DNA from: Acidimicrobiaceae bacterium | GTDB taxonomy: Bacteria > Actinomycetota > Acidimicrobiia > Acidimicrobiales > UBA10347 | DNA: 13,367 nt | Reading direction: 5' to 3' | Assembly: GCA_003485885.1 (NCBI GenBank) | Contig: DNHM01000100.1 | Span: forward strand, 1 to 13,367 | Shown here: positions 1-7,011 of the stretch, in pieces | How positions within the stretch are numbered: position 1 is the first letter of the stretch | Layout of the letters: the number at the start of each line of letters is the position of its first letter | The notes under the pieces: generated by a model | Databases searched by the model: none | What the model was told of the DNA's origin: nothing | The model's input: only the letters and a program-made list of their open reading frames with translations | Program-made: the position numbers and the translations under genes

Positions 1-1
1 C

Positions 2-1132
2 AGTATTGCTGCTTATTCTGCAGGGTTCTTGCTCGGCACGACGTATGCCGAGCGAGCTCTCAAGAGCGTGGGGCACATCCGGGTCTTCGCTGCGCTGGCA
101 TCGACTGCGTCGAGTGTCGTTCTTTTGCAGGCACTGTCGGTCACACCCGGAACATGGATGATCACTCGGTTCCTCTTCGGCGCTTGCATGGCCGGTCTGT
201 ATGTCATTGTCGAGTCGTGGCTCAATGATTTGGCGACGAATAGGACCAGAGGTCGAATGCTGTCCGTGTACATGATTGTCACCATGGGAGGCATCGCTGG
301 CGGTCAACTGTTGCTCAATGTCAACGATTCGTCAGGCTTCACGCTTTTCATCATCGTTTCTGTGCTGGTGTCGTTCTCGTTGGTGCCGGTGACGTTGTCT
401 GCGTCGAGTGCTCCACCAGTTGCGGTGCCCGAGCCGATGGGATTGCGCGCTCTTATCTCACGGGTCCCGACCGGGCTCGTGTCGTCGTTCTTCAGTGGCG
501 CCGGAGCTGGTGCACTTCTGGGTATGGGTGCGGTGTATGCCTCGCAGGTAGGGATGAGTGCCGGTCGCATCTCGTTGTTTCTGGCAGCGCCGATGATCGG
601 GGCATTGGTTTTCCAGTGGCCGATCGGCTGGTTGTCGGATCATCTTCCTCGCCGAGGCGTGTTGTTCGGTGTAGCGGTGGCTGCGACGCTCGCGCCACTG
701 TTGGCGTTGCTAGTCCAAGACGGATCGCCGGTGGCAATCGGAGCCATGTTCTTGATGGGTGGCGCGATGTTTCCGTTCTACTCGTTGACGGTTGCCTACT
801 CGAACGACTGGTTGAAAGCCGAGGAAATCCTCGGAGCGAGCGGCACGTTGGTCAGGGTCAACGGCACTGGCGCCATCGCTGGCCCGTTGCTGGCGGCCGG
901 CCTTATGGCAGGCTTCGGCCCGCGGTTGTTCTTCTGGACGATTACTGCCATCTTCGCGTCGGTGTCGCTGTTCATTCTCGTGCGGATCGTGTCCAAGGAC
1001 GCGCTCCCACAAGAACGGCAACGCTTACACATCTACTTCCCTGCGCGGGCCTCTTCGGTTGCCGCAAACTTGATCCCTCGACGCCGTCGTAACGCCGCAG
1101 GCATCCCCGAAGGCCGAATCGTCAACAGGTGA
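2..1132 (+). CDS. MFS permease, YcaD-like, 5' end outside window
   Basis: This is an inner-membrane transporter of the major facilitator superfamily; its substrate cannot be told from sequence. The reading frame is open from base 2, and the first in-window residues (SIAAYSAGFLLGTTYAERAL) are already the second transmembrane helix. The true start therefore lies left of the window, probably by a few dozen codons, and the TTG at 29 is not the start. The motif GHIRVFAALA followed by the helix with VIVESWLND is typical of the YcaD/YfkF-like branch. About ten further hydrophobic helices follow, with a charged loop (DHLPRRG) between the two halves and a basic, non-membrane tail. The stop is TGA at 1130. 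A flavin oxidoreductase gene begins 38 bases downstream on the same strand, so the two may share a transcript. The family is secure; a link to the amine genes further right is only a guess. Confidence 0.85.
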   Translation, partial: SIAAYSAGFLLGTTYAERALKSVGHIRVFAALASTASSVVLLQALSVTPGTWMITRFLFGACMAGLYVIVESWLNDLATNRTRGRMLSVYMIVTMGGIAGGQLLLNVNDSSGFTLFIIVSVLVSFSLVPVTLSASSAPPVAVPEPMGLRALISRVPTGLVSSFFSGAGAGALLGMGAVYASQVGMSAGRISLFLAAPMIGALVFQWPIGWLSDHLPRRGVLFGVAVAATLAPLLALLVQDGSPVAIGAMFLMGGAMFPFYSLTVAYSNDWLKAEEILGASGTLVRVNGTGAIAGPLLAAGLMAGFGPRLFFWTITAIFASVSLFILVRIVSKDALPQERQRLHIYFPARASSVAANLIPRRRRNAAGIPEGRIVNR

Positions 1133-1170
1133 CGCCGGTTGTCCTCCGATCGGTGAGCTAGGTTCCGACT

Positions 1171-2058
1171 ATGAAAGTTCGGATCGGCGTTGCAGCAGGA
1201 GTTGGGGCGACCGATGATTCGTGCGGATACCTCAGGCTCGTCGATGCGCTTGATGATCTGGGGTATGACTCGATTTGGGTTCCCGACGTGATTACGACGT
1301 CGGTCTTTGATCCAATTGCTGCACTAAGTATCGCTGCGGGGCGCTGCGACCGGTTGAAAGTCGGCACGCATCTGATCGTTCCCGGACGTGATCCGGTTCG
1401 ACTCGCAAAGGAGTTGGCCACACTCGATGTCTTGTCGAACGGGCGTTTGTTGCTGCTAGGCGTGCTCGGGCTGAACCAGCCCGACGAACTCGATGCACAA
1501 TCGGTCGTGGCAGCAGAACGATCAGCAATGCTCGAGGAATCGTTGCATATCATGCGCACGCTCTGGGCGGGCGAACCGCTGTGCTTCGAGGGCCGTTTCT
1601 ACAACTACAAGAACGTTGAACTTGCTGTTCACCCAAAACAAGATCCGCTCGAAGTATGGCTGGGTGGACAGGTTCCGGCATCCCTCAGGCGTTGTGGCCG
1701 TATCGGCGAAGGGTGGATGCCTGGCCTGTGCTCACCCGACGAGGCAGCGGCGATGCGCGAAGTCATCACTTCTGAAGCACAGGCCGCGGGACGCGAGATC
1801 GACGACGAACACTTCGGCATGAACCTGTCGTGGGTTACTGGCCCAATGAGCGACAAGTTGCTGGCCAGCATTGAAGCTCGGCGACCTGGATTTGACCCGA
1901 CCCACACCATCGGCTGTGGCGCGTCGGGGCTTGCCGAGCGAATCCACGCATTTCTCGACGTTGGATTCTCGAAGTTCGTGATCCGGCCCGCCGAGCCACC
2001 CGAGGACTGGAGTGAAGCTGTCGAGTCGGTCTCAGAAGTCCTGTGCCTGCAAACCTGA
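1171..2058 (+). CDS. LLM-class F420-dependent oxidoreductase
   Basis: A 295-residue protein of the bacterial luciferase-like monooxygenase fold, probably a soluble oxidoreductase using F420 or FMN. The N-terminal beta strand (MKVRIGVAAGV), the segment LGYDSIWVPD near residues 30-39, the RDPVRLAKELATLDVLSNGR block at 73-92, the EESLHIMRTLWAG segment near 122-134 and the VWLGGQ strand near 162-167 are all hallmarks of the family. The block around residues 91-106, with GRLLL followed by NQPDEL, suggests the MSMEG_3544-like F420 subgroup; this is recalled from the family, not searched. It starts at ATG 1171 with no strong Shine-Dalgarno sequence, 38 bases after the MFS gene. The 3' end faces the oppositely oriented HD gene across 93 bases. 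The substrate is unknown. Presence of F420-type enzymes is one reason to suspect an actinobacterial or SAR202-like host. Confidence 0.88.
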   Translation: MKVRIGVAAGVGATDDSCGYLRLVDALDDLGYDSIWVPDVITTSVFDPIAALSIAAGRCDRLKVGTHLIVPGRDPVRLAKELATLDVLSNGRLLLLGVLGLNQPDELDAQSVVAAERSAMLEESLHIMRTLWAGEPLCFEGRFYNYKNVELAVHPKQDPLEVWLGGQVPASLRRCGRIGEGWMPGLCSPDEAAAMREVITSEAQAAGREIDDEHFGMNLSWVTGPMSDKLLASIEARRPGFDPTHTIGCGASGLAERIHAFLDVGFSKFVIRPAEPPEDWSEAVESVSEVLCLQT

Positions 2059-2151
2059 CGCCAACTGACCTGTCTAGGAGCTGCGTAAGGAAGTCGTTTG
2101 GGTGATCCGAGAGAACACGGTCGGGGCCCACAAAGCGATTTGTGAGAGGCG

Positions 2152-2733
2152 TCATGCCAACGGGGCAATGCCGGGTACCCGTGAGGGTCGGGCAAACACT
2201 TCGTCGAGCATCGGACGGAAGTTGTCGAGCGTCATAGAGTCGTAGTTCGGGTCGAAGCAGTTCTGGTCATACTCTGCACAAAACTGGACGCACGCATCGA
2301 AGTATGGCGAGTCTGCGTAGCGATCTCGGGCGTGTCGGTCGCCGCCGAGGTGATGGAAGTAGTAATAACCCTGGAAGATCCCGTGGTGTTTGATGACCCA
2401 GTGGGTTTCGTCGTCGACGTAAGGAGCGAGTAACGCCGCTGCGGCATCGCTGTGGTTCTCGGGTGCGAACGCGTCGGCCACGTCGTGCAACAACGCGCCA
2501 ATGACCAGATCGATTCGTTCGCCGTTGCGGTGAGCCCGTGTTGCCGACTGAAGCGAGTGGTCATATCGGTCTATCTGGTAGCCGAGAAGCGGCCCTCGCA
2601 ACATCGCAAGCATAGAGACGAGGTTGTCGACGAGTGCACTTCGCGCATGTTCTTCGAACAGTGGTGTCAGTACCTCGTAGTCAGCTTGGCTGCCGTCGGC
2701 CATGGATATCCAGGTCACGGTATGGGTGCTCAT
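2152..2733 (-). CDS. HD-domain protein, PhnZ/TmpB-like putative oxygenase
   Basis: A 193-residue soluble HD-fold protein. Likely metal ligands are H59 (YDHSLQ), H83-D84 (LLHDV), H94 (PENH), H116/H117 (IKHHG) and D156 (AEYDQN), the order seen in HD proteins with a two-metal site. The segment HSLQSATRA, the aromatic run GYYYFHHLG and the tail DQNCFDPNYD recall a family often annotated as phosphohydrolase, related to the di-iron oxygenases PhnZ and TmpB that cleave C-P bonds of hydroxylated phosphonates. PhnZ has HDxGH; here it reads HDVADA, so the substrate pocket may differ. The start at 2733 is fixed by GGAGAGG four bases upstream. Its ATG overlaps the TGA of a TmpA-like remnant (ATGA), which speaks for a former two-gene phosphonate module. 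A hydrolase role cannot be excluded; the HD fold is near certain, the oxygenase role inferred. Confidence 0.85.
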   Translation of the reverse strand: MSTHTVTWISMADGSQADYEVLTPLFEEHARSALVDNLVSMLAMLRGPLLGYQIDRYDHSLQSATRAHRNGERIDLVIGALLHDVADAFAPENHSDAAAALLAPYVDDETHWVIKHHGIFQGYYYFHHLGGDRHARDRYADSPYFDACVQFCAEYDQNCFDPNYDSMTLDNFRPMLDEVFARPSRVPGIAPLA

Positions 2734-2987
2734 CGCGCCTCTCCAGAGATACCTGCCGCTAGCGCGGCAACATCGTCACAGTCGAAGTAGGTGTCTTGCA
2801 GATCGCGCTCACCGCTACTGCCGTCAAATGTGCGACGTGCATGCAAGACGCTTAGGCCACGCAGGAACTGCATAGTCCCGGCATAGATACGAAATTCGAT
2901 CTGATTGGCCGGGTTGCTGATCGCTGTTGTGAGCAGGTGATAAGCGAGGTGGAAGGCATCGACGTCGGCGTCGCCACGTGGCCATTG
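2730..2987 (-). pseudogene. C-terminal remnant of a TmpA/BBOX-like dioxygenase
   Basis: Reading the minus strand from 2987 gives about 85 codons ending in a TGA (2732-2730) that overlaps the HD start as ATGA. The translation contains WPRGDADVDAFHLAY, then NPANQIEFRIYAG, then LSVLHARRTFDGSSGERDLQ and YFDCDD. This is the typical end of gamma-butyrobetaine-hydroxylase-like 2-oxoglutarate oxygenases, where families usually show LHGR.AFD....G.RHLQ..Y.D.D. H in LHAR would be the distal iron ligand. The frame is closed by TGA at 2990-2988, and no upstream half with the HxD motif is found between this point and the next gene at 3132, so most of the protein (about three quarters) is missing. TmpA, which hydroxylates trimethylaminoethylphosphonate ahead of the HD enzyme TmpB, belongs to this family; identity with TmpA rather than another BBOX-like enzyme is inferred from the coupling to the HD gene. 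Confidence 0.75.
2738..2744 (-). promoter_or_regulatory. Ribosome binding site of the HD-domain gene
   Basis: Read on the minus strand, GGAGAGG stands four bases before the ATG at 2733. It decides between this start and a later in-frame ATG at 2703. The site lies inside the 3' coding end of the TmpA-like remnant, as expected for translationally coupled genes. Confidence 0.6.
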
Positions 2988-3131
2988 TCACTGTGGAGCT
3001 GAGACCAATTGCACAATCGCCTCCCGAAGGTCAGTAGGGGAAAACGTACTCTCTTTGGTTGCTCCGTGGTGTGACAATAATTCACGAAGCTCGCGAGTGC
3101 ACCCGACGTTCTGTTCGTTATCCCAGAGCCG
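2988..3131 (-). other. Unassigned stretch between two dioxygenase genes
   Basis: In the same minus-strand frame as the TmpA-like remnant, the segment from 3131 to 2991 is open and reads like a coding tail (for example TRELRELLSHHGATKES and PTDLREAIVQLVSAPQ) before the TGA at 2990. It does not resemble the expected middle of a BBOX-like enzyme. It could be the end of an unrelated gene left by a deletion, or chance. It has no good start with a ribosome binding site. Confidence 0.3.
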
Positions 3132-4028
3132 TTACTTACGGTCTTGTTGCACGTCAAAAATGGTGGTGTAGCCACCACGGGACCAATCAGGTGCGGCTGG
3201 CATTGTTCGACCGTGCACGGTGAGCGAACGAGCGGGCTCGCCCTGCCCAATGAGCATGCCTGAGGTGCGGCCGGTGGCACCGTTCGCACCCACGCCGAGT
3301 AGCGGAAAGCTGTCGAAGGCCGAATACGTCTGCAGTAACAACGGGCGCACGCGACCAGAGTTGTTGGGCATCGAACCATGGACGCAGCCGCAGTTGTGCA
3401 CGGTTATCGAGCCTGCGGGACCCTTTAGATAGTTGGCGGAAGCAAGATCGATTCTGGGCAGATCGTCGGCTCGGATCGAGCCGGTCCACGTCTCGTTGTC
3501 GTTGGCATACAAGTTGAATAGTTCACCGGTGTGGCTACCGGGCACTATGCCCATGGGGCCCATCTCGTCGTCAACGTCATTGAGGTACACCCCAATGGTG
3601 AGCGGCGTGAAGTCGGAATGGGGCCAATACTGGATGTCCTGGTGCCAGTCGACAACTTCGCCACCATCTGACCACTTGTAGTTCAGTTTTGAATGGTGGT
3701 AGCGGGCTGGCGAGCCAAGCAAGTCCAACGCGATGTCGGCCGCTGGTCCAGCGAGCGTGAACTCGGCAAAGGCCGGGTGATGATCAACCGGATTGGTCAG
3801 CCGCCGAAGGCGCGGGGTTTCTGCACTGTGGTCCGGCTCGAGGTCGAGCTTCTTGTTGCTGGTGCTCAGCGACCGACTTTCTTCGATGAACTCATCGCTC
3901 GCGCTCTGGAGCCGGGCCAGCCACTCTTCGCTAACCGCACCTTCAATAAGAAGGTAACCCTGTTCGTGGTAGCGCGTGATCTGTTGTTGAGACAGCACGC
4001 GAAGCTCGTTCGACACCGTTGCACCCAT
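3132..4028 (-). CDS. PhyH-family Fe(II)/2-oxoglutarate dioxygenase
   Basis: A 298-residue soluble oxygenase of the phytanoyl-CoA dioxygenase family, the family that also holds PhnY (2-aminoethylphosphonate hydroxylase) and ectoine hydroxylase. The iron triad is visible: H129 and D131 in VDWHQDIQYW, and H217 in CGCVHGSMPNNSGRVRP; R228, eleven residues after the distal histidine, fits the 2-oxoglutarate anchor. The N-terminal LSQQQITRYHEQGYLLIEG is the usual opening helix. The central GPMGIVPGSHTGELF is the family's core strand region. Length is normal and nothing is broken. It starts at ATG 4028 behind a modest AGGGTGG; a divergent gene starts about 30 bases away. The gene lies upstream of the HD gene on the same strand, so together they could replace or mimic a PhnY-PhnZ pair. 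The substrate is unknown; that pairing is inference. Confidence 0.88.
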   Translation of the reverse strand: MGATVSNELRVLSQQQITRYHEQGYLLIEGAVSEEWLARLQSASDEFIEESRSLSTSNKKLDLEPDHSAETPRLRRLTNPVDHHPAFAEFTLAGPAADIALDLLGSPARYHHSKLNYKWSDGGEVVDWHQDIQYWPHSDFTPLTIGVYLNDVDDEMGPMGIVPGSHTGELFNLYANDNETWTGSIRADDLPRIDLASANYLKGPAGSITVHNCGCVHGSMPNNSGRVRPLLLQTYSAFDSFPLLGVGANGATGRTSGMLIGQGEPARSLTVHGRTMPAAPDWSRGGYTTIFDVQQDRK

Positions 4029-4058
4029 CTGGCCACCCTATCCGCGAAGTGATTCAGC

Positions 4059-4946
4059 GTGCGAAAGGAGCGCAGGCCGTCGCCAGACAAGGACCATGAA
4101 TGTGTCTACTATCTCGACACGTTGCACGCCGAACGGTTATCGCCAGCGCTTGGTGCAGATCTGGTGGGTATGCGTGCGGAGAGTTTGCGCGACCCGGCGC
4201 TGATCGAGTCGCTGTACGAGATGCTCATCGAGCATCAGGTGGTGTTCATCCGCGATGCAGACCTTCACCCGGTTGATCTGGTGCGGCTAGGTGAGTCGCT
4301 GGGAACACTTGGCGCTCGCCACCACAGCTACCCCACGCACCCTGACGCCGACGATGTCGTCGTGCTCAGTTGGCAAGGCGATGACACGCCCGACGCCGCT
4401 GAATGGCATAGCGACATGACCTATCGCGAACGTCCACCGTTCGCATCGATCTTGCGGGCGGTTGAACTGCCGCCCGTTGGTGGCGACACGCTGTGGGCGA
4501 GTATGCACTCGGTGTACGAGTCGCTAAGCGATGGGTTGTAGAGCGAGTTGGCCGAGCTCGAGGTCGTGCATGACATGGGAGCTTTTCGCAACGGAGCGTA
4601 TGCAGCTGGAGGCAACGCGGGCGTTGTCGAGGCGATGGGTCAGGCCGGCATAGCAGTACACCCGGTCGTCATGCATCATCCAGTAAGTGGACGTCCGTAT
4701 CTGAACGTCAGCGAATCGTTTACCCGATGGATCATTGGCATGTCGGCGCCCGAGGGTGCTCGACTTCTGACCATGCTCTTCGACATCACCAATCGACCAG
4801 AGCACCATGTCCGGTTGCGGTGGATGCCGAACACCATTGCCATCTGGGATAACCGAGGCACCCAGCACTATGCCGTCGTCGACTATCTGCCCCATCGCCG
4901 CGTCATGCATCGCGTAGCGGTGGCGACGGATCGCCGCTGCGTTTGA
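4059..4946 (+). pseudogene. TauD/TfdA-family dioxygenase with in-frame TAG
   Basis: One reading frame encodes a full-length TauD-type Fe(II)/2-oxoglutarate oxygenase of about 295 codons except for a TAG at 4539-4541 (codon 161). Before the stop stand LSPALGADLVGM, the iron ligands H and D in AEWHSDMTYRERPP, and PPVGGDTLWASM; after it come SGRPYLNVSE, IWDNRGTQHYAVVDY with the distal histidine, and HRRVMHRVAVA. Residues on either side of the stop (YESLSDGL and SELAELEVVHD) join as in intact relatives, so a single CAG-to-TAG change explains it. TAG ends several other genes here, which argues against read-through by recoding. The start is unsure: GTG 4059 has no clear ribosome binding site, and ATG 4096 lies in another frame, so a second lesion near the N terminus is possible. 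TauD relatives oxidise taurine and other sulfonates or amines; the original substrate is unknown. Confidence 0.8.
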
Positions 4947-5331
4947 TTGCTGCTGCGTCGCTGGTTGTGCGGTTGAAAGCGCGTGATCGTGCTCGAAGAG
5001 TTGCTCGAACAGCATGGCCCTCACCTCGTCGAAAGGGGAGCGAGGCCGGACAAGCTTCTAAGCCATAGGTCATCGTCGACAAACCTTGCAAGAAGTGCTG
5101 TCGTCTCGTCGATTCGATCGTGCGCGTGTTGGCGCCAAAGTCGCCATTACCGCCGCGTCGAGAATTGCTCGTCGGGTGTTAGTTGCCTTGATTGCCCATG
5201 CATTCGAAGGATCGAACATTTGCCGTAACGTGCTGACGAAAGCGTTCTCGTCCCGAACAGAGATTCTGCTGCCAACGATATGCGTATACTTGGTGGTCGT
5301 GGTTACACATACGGGCGAGCGACTTGCATCG
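4947..5331 (+). other. Stretch without a convincing gene
   Basis: The 385 bases between the TauD-like pseudogene and the next likely start hold open frames on both strands, but none is recognisable. The plus-strand frame of the next gene is open back to a TTG at 5086, yet that part does not look like the rest of the protein. A minus-strand frame (5390 to 5070) gives a composition that looks somewhat protein-like (for example SRISVRDENAFVSTLRQMF) but no family I know. A TATACT at 5285-5290 is a possible -10 box for the downstream genes, about 40 bases before the ATG at 5332; no good -35 is visible. Confidence 0.4.
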
Positions 5332-7011
5332 ATGGTTAGCGAGTATCGAGATCGTCTGCGCGACTCCGAAGTTGTCATGGCACCGCTCACGCTTGGCGCC
5401 GCTCGTTTGACTCGGTACAGCTTCAGTCGGATGTTGCTACGACGTGCAGTCGTCGATGGCTGGCAAGCGCAGCGCGTGCTCTTTGAGATCGATGCCGAGG
5501 GCTGTGGTGAAGCTGCCTACGAGATCCGTATCGCCGACCGAGTATTTCACTTCGTGGCGTTCACCACGACGCTTGATGAATCGGAACACACTGATCGAGT
5601 TGTGGCCAACAACTGGGAGATCACCGGAGCGCTTGTCGAAGGTGACCTGACCAATGAGCTCATGGCGATGCTGCGGGCCGAGGTGCCCAAACAGGAAGAC
5701 GGTCGCGTCGATGCCCGAGTCTTGGTGCTGACGCGGGGTAATCGCAGCCTGCGCTTCTTCCAGTACATCGTTGACTGTCTTGCCGGCGGAGGGCAACCAG
5801 ATGCCGAGTTGGTCGGCGACGCCGGCTACATGATGCGAAGTACTGCGTTCTATGGGAATGGTAAATACGGCATGCGCTCGTTCGCTGGATATGCCCCATC
5901 GCACCCGCTCCGCGTTCCTTATCGGGCACAAATGTTGGCTGCGTGGTTGTATCGAGAGCTCAGCTATGACGTCATCGAACACTGTGCGGCAAGGCAAGGT
6001 GGAACTCGAGCAGTTGCATTTGATGACCAGTGGAAACGGTTCTTTGGGTTGGGAAATGCAACCGGGCTAGGACTCGTGCCTTATGCCATGAAACATCCGC
6101 ACGTAATTCACGCGTGGGCCGCAGTACGTGAGATTGCTCTAGCCCAGGTTCGAGAAATGACCGTGACCGAGGCTCGGTGCCGGGCGCTTTGTGACTGGAT
6201 CGACCGGGCTCGAGACGCGTTCTCAACCGGCACGACCGACGAGTGCGCTCCGTTCCTCAATCCGCGAGAGCTTGTCGGTTTCATCGACCAGATTCACGCG
6301 AAGTTTGATGAGCTTCGATCACATCCTCGGGCGTGGGACGAGCTCTATCGATGGGCGAGTGATCAGTCTGCTGAACTCACCGAACTTGTCGTTGCTTTGT
6401 TGATTGAAATCCACGAAGGGGACGACGAGGTCATCGATGAGATGTTCTACGTCGACGAGGGCTGCTCCGTCGACCCAGGGCTAACGGTCGGCAGCCTTGT
6501 TGACCTGCTGGCGCAGCGGTTTTCCTGGCTTGATCAACTCGACCTGGCAGCGACCGATGCCGACCACTATTTGTGGCTGATCAGCGACAACACCGAGGAA
6601 CCTCGGCGAGCGCCTCGGGCCAGATTCCGTTCCGATGGGCGCGATGTTGCGATCGATGTTGCGCTCCGTGTCGCGGAACTGAGTCGGGCGCTTGAACTGG
6701 CTGACAAAGATCTGTCAGTCACAACACTGCTGCGGGACCAGCCAGAACTGCGAATGGCCGTTGAGCGTGTCGTCACGAGTGGCGACGTCTACGGCGAGCC
6801 GCGAGATAATGTTTGCAGCGCCAACTTCTTGCCATTGCAGCTGCAACGCTTCCAGTTAGCGATGTACGGCATGGACAACTTCAAGCCGAAGTCGACCGAT
6901 TGGCTTCGTGTCACGTTGTTTCAGGGAGCACCGCGTCTTGCGGATCTTGGCAACGATGCAGCAATGATTGACCAATGGGCGATGCCCGCTCGGCCTGGGA
7001 GCCAACCATGA
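5332..7011 (+). CDS. Conserved protein of unknown function, about 559 aa
   Basis: I do not assign a function. Taking ATG 5332, the product has 559 residues, no signal peptide and no obvious membrane helix, so it is probably cytosolic. Segments that look strongly conserved include RYSFSRMLLRRAVVDGWQ near the start, VFHFVAFTTTLDESEHTDRV, EVPKQEDGRVDARVLVLTR, the glycine-rich AFYGNGKYGMRSFAGY, a helical stretch PYRAQMLAAWLYRELSYD and GLGNATGLGLVPYAMKHP. I recall proteins of this kind beside M19 dipeptidase-like and dehydrogenase genes, but cannot verify that here. The frame stays open upstream to TTG 5086, but those 82 extra residues are unlike the rest and lack a ribosome binding site, so the later start is preferred. 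Its TGA (7009-7011) overlaps the ATG of the M19-like gene, showing tight coupling. No catalytic motif is recognised. Confidence 0.8.
   Translation: MVSEYRDRLRDSEVVMAPLTLGAARLTRYSFSRMLLRRAVVDGWQAQRVLFEIDAEGCGEAAYEIRIADRVFHFVAFTTTLDESEHTDRVVANNWEITGALVEGDLTNELMAMLRAEVPKQEDGRVDARVLVLTRGNRSLRFFQYIVDCLAGGGQPDAELVGDAGYMMRSTAFYGNGKYGMRSFAGYAPSHPLRVPYRAQMLAAWLYRELSYDVIEHCAARQGGTRAVAFDDQWKRFFGLGNATGLGLVPYAMKHPHVIHAWAAVREIALAQVREMTVTEARCRALCDWIDRARDAFSTGTTDECAPFLNPRELVGFIDQIHAKFDELRSHPRAWDELYRWASDQSAELTELVVALLIEIHEGDDEVIDEMFYVDEGCSVDPGLTVGSLVDLLAQRFSWLDQLDLAATDADHYLWLISDNTEEPRRAPRARFRSDGRDVAIDVALRVAELSRALELADKDLSVTTLLRDQPELRMAVERVVTSGDVYGEPRDNVCSANFLPLQLQRFQLAMYGMDNFKPKSTDWLRVTLFQGAPRLADLGNDAAMIDQWAMPARPGSQP
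6997..7001 (+). promoter_or_regulatory. Ribosome binding site of the M19-like gene
   Basis: GGGAG lies six bases before the ATG at 7008. It decides for this start over an earlier in-frame ATG at 6975, and it sits inside the coding end of the upstream gene, consistent with translational coupling through the ATGA overlap. Confidence 0.6.

Noticed and set aside
29..1132. TTG 29 as start of the MFS gene
   Set aside because: The frame is open to the edge and the preceding residues are part of a transmembrane helix, so the gene is cut by the window.
2852..3379. Minus-strand open frame of 175 codons
   Set aside because: It overlaps the PhyH gene in another frame and the TmpA-like remnant; its translation shows no recognisable protein features.
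4059..4946. Reassigned TAG codon allowing full-length TauD translation
   Set aside because: TAG is the natural stop of the M19-like, small unknown, betA and betC genes in this window, so general recoding is not credible.
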